From NCBI GenBank assembly GCA_003694235.1, contig RFKO01000110.1, positions 1-7,994 of the forward strand: a stretch of 7,994 nt of DNA, written 5' to 3'. Under the pieces are notes generated by a model, which was not told the DNA's origin, did not search any database, and was given only the letters and a program-made list of their open reading frames with translations. Shown piece after piece: positions 6,026 through 7,994 of this stretch; within the stretch, counting starts at the first letter, position 1; each line of letters opens with the position of its first letter. This DNA comes from Anaerolineae bacterium. Lineage in GTDB: Bacteria > Chloroflexota > Anaerolineae > Anaerolineales > UBA11858. The translations under genes were made by a program, and so were the position numbers.

Positions 6026-6189
6026 GAGGGCTTTTCAATAATCAGACATTTGTAGGGCAACTGCTCGCCGTTGGGTTGGCAGGGCATTGCCCTCGCCAAC
6101 CCCAGCACACTTTTCGCAGATGAGCCCACGGTGTATGCATCTTCCGGCGGCATGGCGATGACCGCCTGTTAGACTTTTGAAAAGCCCTG
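6026..6189. mobile_element. MITE-like non-autonomous element, 164 bases
   Basis: The two ends are inverted repeats: AGGGCTTTTCAA at 6027-6038 and its exact complement TTGAAAAGCCCT at 6177-6188 (12 of 12). Similarity continues weakly inward, about 6 of the next 10 bases. Outside both ends is the identical 9-base direct repeat CACAAAATC (6017-6025 and 6190-6198). Inverted ends plus a direct duplication plus no convincing ORF inside define a miniature inverted-repeat transposable element. The likely mobilising transposase family cannot be named from these data. The element carries an internal hairpin at 6073-6102. It sits between the TPR gene stop and the importer promoter, ending about 20 bases from the -35. 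Confidence 0.75.
6073..6102. repeat. Long hairpin inside the MITE-like element
   Basis: GGGTTGGC (6073-6080) pairs with GCCAACCC (6095-6102), and AGGGC (6081-6085) with GCCCT (6089-6093), giving 13 bp with a single-base bulge (6094) and a 3-base loop. An alternative partner for TTGCCCT (6087-6093) is AGGGCAA (6054-6060). Neither strand has a U-tract after the stem, so it is not a standard terminator, though the minus-strand transcript from the TPR gene would pass through it. Confidence 0.7.
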
Positions 6190-6198
6190 CACAAAATC
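6190..6198. repeat. Right target-site duplication of the MITE-like element
   Basis: CACAAAATC, an exact direct copy of 6017-6025, immediately outside the right inverted repeat. Removing the element plus one copy would restore a continuous CACAAAATC site. Between here and the TPR gene stop (6199-6242) I see nothing further. Confidence 0.75.
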
Positions 6199-6242
6199 CC
6201 ACCGGCACACCGAAACTTTCCACTCGGGGTCATTGCCAGCGC

Positions 6243-7994
6243 TCATTCTCCAGCGGCAAGAATCTGCCGCAACAGAGGACGCAGTTCCCGCGGCACAACG
6301 GCTACCGGCGCATCATCCAGCGTGCCGACCGCGAGCAAGCCCGACATGCGCAACACGCCGGGGACGGTCTCCGGCTCATGCCATTTCCAGTAGGGGGATT
6401 CGTCGAAATCATCCCCGAAACGGGCGGTGAACTCCTCCCACGGGCGGACGCCATCCGCCTCCAACACCCAGCGCAGCGCGGCGCGCGCTTCTTCATCCAG
6501 CACAGACCGTACATAGTAAGCCAGGATGTCCGCATCCGTCATCACCTCCACCAGGCGGGCGATGCGCTGCGCCTTACGGCCGCTTCGCTTCAGTCTCCAG
6601 GCCCGCAACGTGCCTTCCAGATGGTCGCTGCTGATGCGGTTCAGACAATCCGCCAGCCCCTCCTCAGCCGATATCGGCTTCGCCAGCATGCGCTCCCGAT
6701 AACGGTGGACATTCTTACGCCAGAGACTGCTCAAGGCATCCCCCAGAGAAGCCACATCCAGGAGCTGCTCAAGGTCTTCGATCTGATCGAAATCCGGAAA
6801 CAGATCCTTCAGCATATCCAACGCCCGCTGGCTGCTATCCAAATCCTTCTCATGCAAACCGATGAGCACCTGAACGCGCAAACCCTGCCGGAGGGCCAGC
6901 GGCGGAACTTCCGAAGCCTGAATAATATGCGCAAGGTATTCCTTGCTGGCTTCCACATCCCCGCGGAGCAAGGCGAGCTCCGCCAGCGTGGCATAAGCGA
7001 ACAGGTAGTCCGGGTCTATCTCAATCGAACGGCGGATCAGCGCCTCGCCTTTCTCATGCTCGCCGAGGTTGATGTACTGCGCCCCCAGATTGTGCACCGC
7101 CTGGGCACAATCCGGTTCGAGTTCAACGGCCTCCTCCAGCAGGCGAATTGCGCCGTCGAGATCGCCCTCCTGAGCAGCGATAAAGCTTTGCTCCATGAGC
7201 TCCATGACCTGCGGCCCGCATGGCGGTTCCTCTGGCTCGCGAATCGTCTGCTCGATCAGCATAACCTCTCCCCATTCCTCGCGGCTGGATATCCACATCT
7301 TGAAAGGAACAGCCGGATCGTGCTGCCCTGCCTTCACCAGCAGGCGCGCCGCGTGGATGCGATCTTCATCTTCCCCAAAGCGACTCTCGGCGAATTTGCG
7401 AATCTCGGCATACGCTCCCGGCGTTCCACACGCCGCCAGGGCATCCAGTGCCATGCTCACCATGGGATAAACCTCTTCGTCCTCGCCACTTCCCCACAAC
7501 ATCAGCCGATATCCACCTGCCACAAAGGGGTACCGACGAACCATATCGGCCACCACCGTTTTCGCATCCTGCTTCTCCATGGCTTCCAGCATGTGCTCCA
7601 GCAAATGGAAATGTAGAAAATGCGAAAAGTGCAGATATGGGAAGCGGCCGTCCAGACCAGGCCCCAGTAAGGGAGGGCCTTTGCGCCGCCGCGCAGCCTG
7701 CAGCCCTCTTTCAAGCCACTCAGGGACGATGAAACCCTCTTGCCGCTCGCTGTACTCGAAAGCTTTACGGGCCTCCTTCCGATGCCCTGTGTTGATCGCG
7801 GCAGCGCCGATAATATACCAGCTCGAGGCCGAAAGCTCTTCTGCCTTCACCGTCTTCAAAATCCGCTCGCCCAGCCGCCAGAGGGCGTCATCATCATCCC
7901 ACTCTGCCAGGCTCTCAACCGCTTTGCCGAGGTCCATGTCATCCAGCGGCGTGTTTTCCACCACCTCGATCAGCCTTTCGGCATAAGGACGGGC
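6243..7994 (-). CDS. TPR-repeat protein of unknown function (partial at right edge)
   Basis: The frame is open to the right edge (window-edge residues read ARPYAERLIEVVENTPLDD...), so the start is probably outside; a GTG at 7964 would give 573 aa but has no convincing ribosome site. No signal peptide or membrane segment is seen, suggesting a cytoplasmic protein. Numbering from that GTG, residues about 253-354 hold three consecutive tetratricopeptide repeats: AAQEGDLDGAIRLLEEAVELEPD, then HNLGAQYINLGEHEKGEALIRRSIEIDPD, then ATLAELALLRGDVEASKEYLAHII. An earlier weaker unit lies near 47-75 (WYIIGAAAINTGHRKEARKAFEYS). TPRs are protein-binding scaffolds. The last 100 residues (ARLVEVMTDADILAYYV... 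to RELRPLLRQIL) form a separate conserved-looking block with a pattern of helices followed by GLLAVGTLDDAPVAVVP, which might be a winged-helix-like fold; that is a guess. No catalytic motif is recognised. Confidence 0.85.
   Translation of the reverse strand, partial: ARPYAERLIEVVENTPLDDMDLGKAVESLAEWDDDDALWRLGERILKTVKAEELSASSWYIIGAAAINTGHRKEARKAFEYSERQEGFIVPEWLERGLQAARRRKGPPLLGPGLDGRFPYLHFSHFLHFHLLEHMLEAMEKQDAKTVVADMVRRYPFVAGGYRLMLWGSGEDEEVYPMVSMALDALAACGTPGAYAEIRKFAESRFGEDEDRIHAARLLVKAGQHDPAVPFKMWISSREEWGEVMLIEQTIREPEEPPCGPQVMELMEQSFIAAQEGDLDGAIRLLEEAVELEPDCAQAVHNLGAQYINLGEHEKGEALIRRSIEIDPDYLFAYATLAELALLRGDVEASKEYLAHIIQASEVPPLALRQGLRVQVLIGLHEKDLDSSQRALDMLKDLFPDFDQIEDLEQLLDVASLGDALSSLWRKNVHRYRERMLAKPISAEEGLADCLNRISSDHLEGTLRAWRLKRSGRKAQRIARLVEVMTDADILAYYVRSVLDEEARAALRWVLEADGVRPWEEFTARFGDDFDESPYWKWHEPETVPGVLRMSGLLAVGTLDDAPVAVVPRELRPLLRQILAAGE

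Noticed and set aside
6073..6102. Hairpin as an intrinsic terminator of the TPR gene
   Set aside because: No U-tract follows the stem on the minus strand; it lies inside the MITE-like element and is better read as part of it.
6177..7616. 479-codon plus-strand frame opposite the TPR gene
   Set aside because: Antisense to clear TPR repeats, His/Gln/Arg-rich composition typical of a shadow frame, no domain recognised.
1..7994. CRISPR array, tRNA, rRNA, toxin-antitoxin or phage genes
   Set aside because: No regularly spaced repeats, cloverleaf or rRNA-like blocks and no such protein families were seen.

Overview
The window looks like a chromosomal segment from a GC-rich bacterium with strong Shine-Dalgarno sites (AAAGGAG or AAGGAGG types). 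A lipoprotein with a CGGGGG start to its mature chain and an envelope transporter set with no outer-membrane component are compatible with a Gram-positive-like or Chloroflexota (e.g. Anaerolineae) host. That taxonomic guess is low confidence; no rRNA or marker gene is present.

Layout. Positions 1-489 (+) hold the C-terminal part of an alanine racemase, cut by the left edge. A strong hairpin at 471-507 lies between it and the convergent neighbour. Positions 526-5572 (-) hold a complete five-gene high-affinity amino-acid (HAAT/Liv type) ABC importer. In transcription order it runs: lipoprotein binding protein (4409-5572), LivH-type permease (3354-4289), LivM-type permease (1996-3327), LivG-type ATPase (1239-2009) and LivF-type ATPase (526-1239). 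Downstream junctions overlap or nearly touch; a terminator-like hairpin separates the binding-protein gene from the permeases.

The 670-base gene-free region 5573-6242 is the most informative part. On the minus strand it contains an extended -10 promoter, a complete tandem glycine riboswitch (5776-5953), and a terminator-like expression platform whose 5' arm overlaps the P1 helix of aptamer 2. Further down are an 11-base perfect anti-Shine-Dalgarno complement and a possible 41-codon leader ORF that overlaps the binding-protein start as ATGA. Just upstream of the promoter is a 164-base MITE-like element (6026-6189) with 12-base terminal inverted repeats and an exact 9-base target duplication.

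Positions 6243-7994 (-) hold a large TPR-containing protein of unknown function, open to the right edge.

Working together: a glycine-sensing leader drives a transporter that homology alone would label branched-chain amino acid. The natural reading is that the system handles glycine, perhaps with alanine or other small amino acids. The helix competition predicts that glycine switches it on, as expected for uptake tied to glycine use. Convergence with alanine racemase is suggestive of small-amino-acid metabolism but is not proof.
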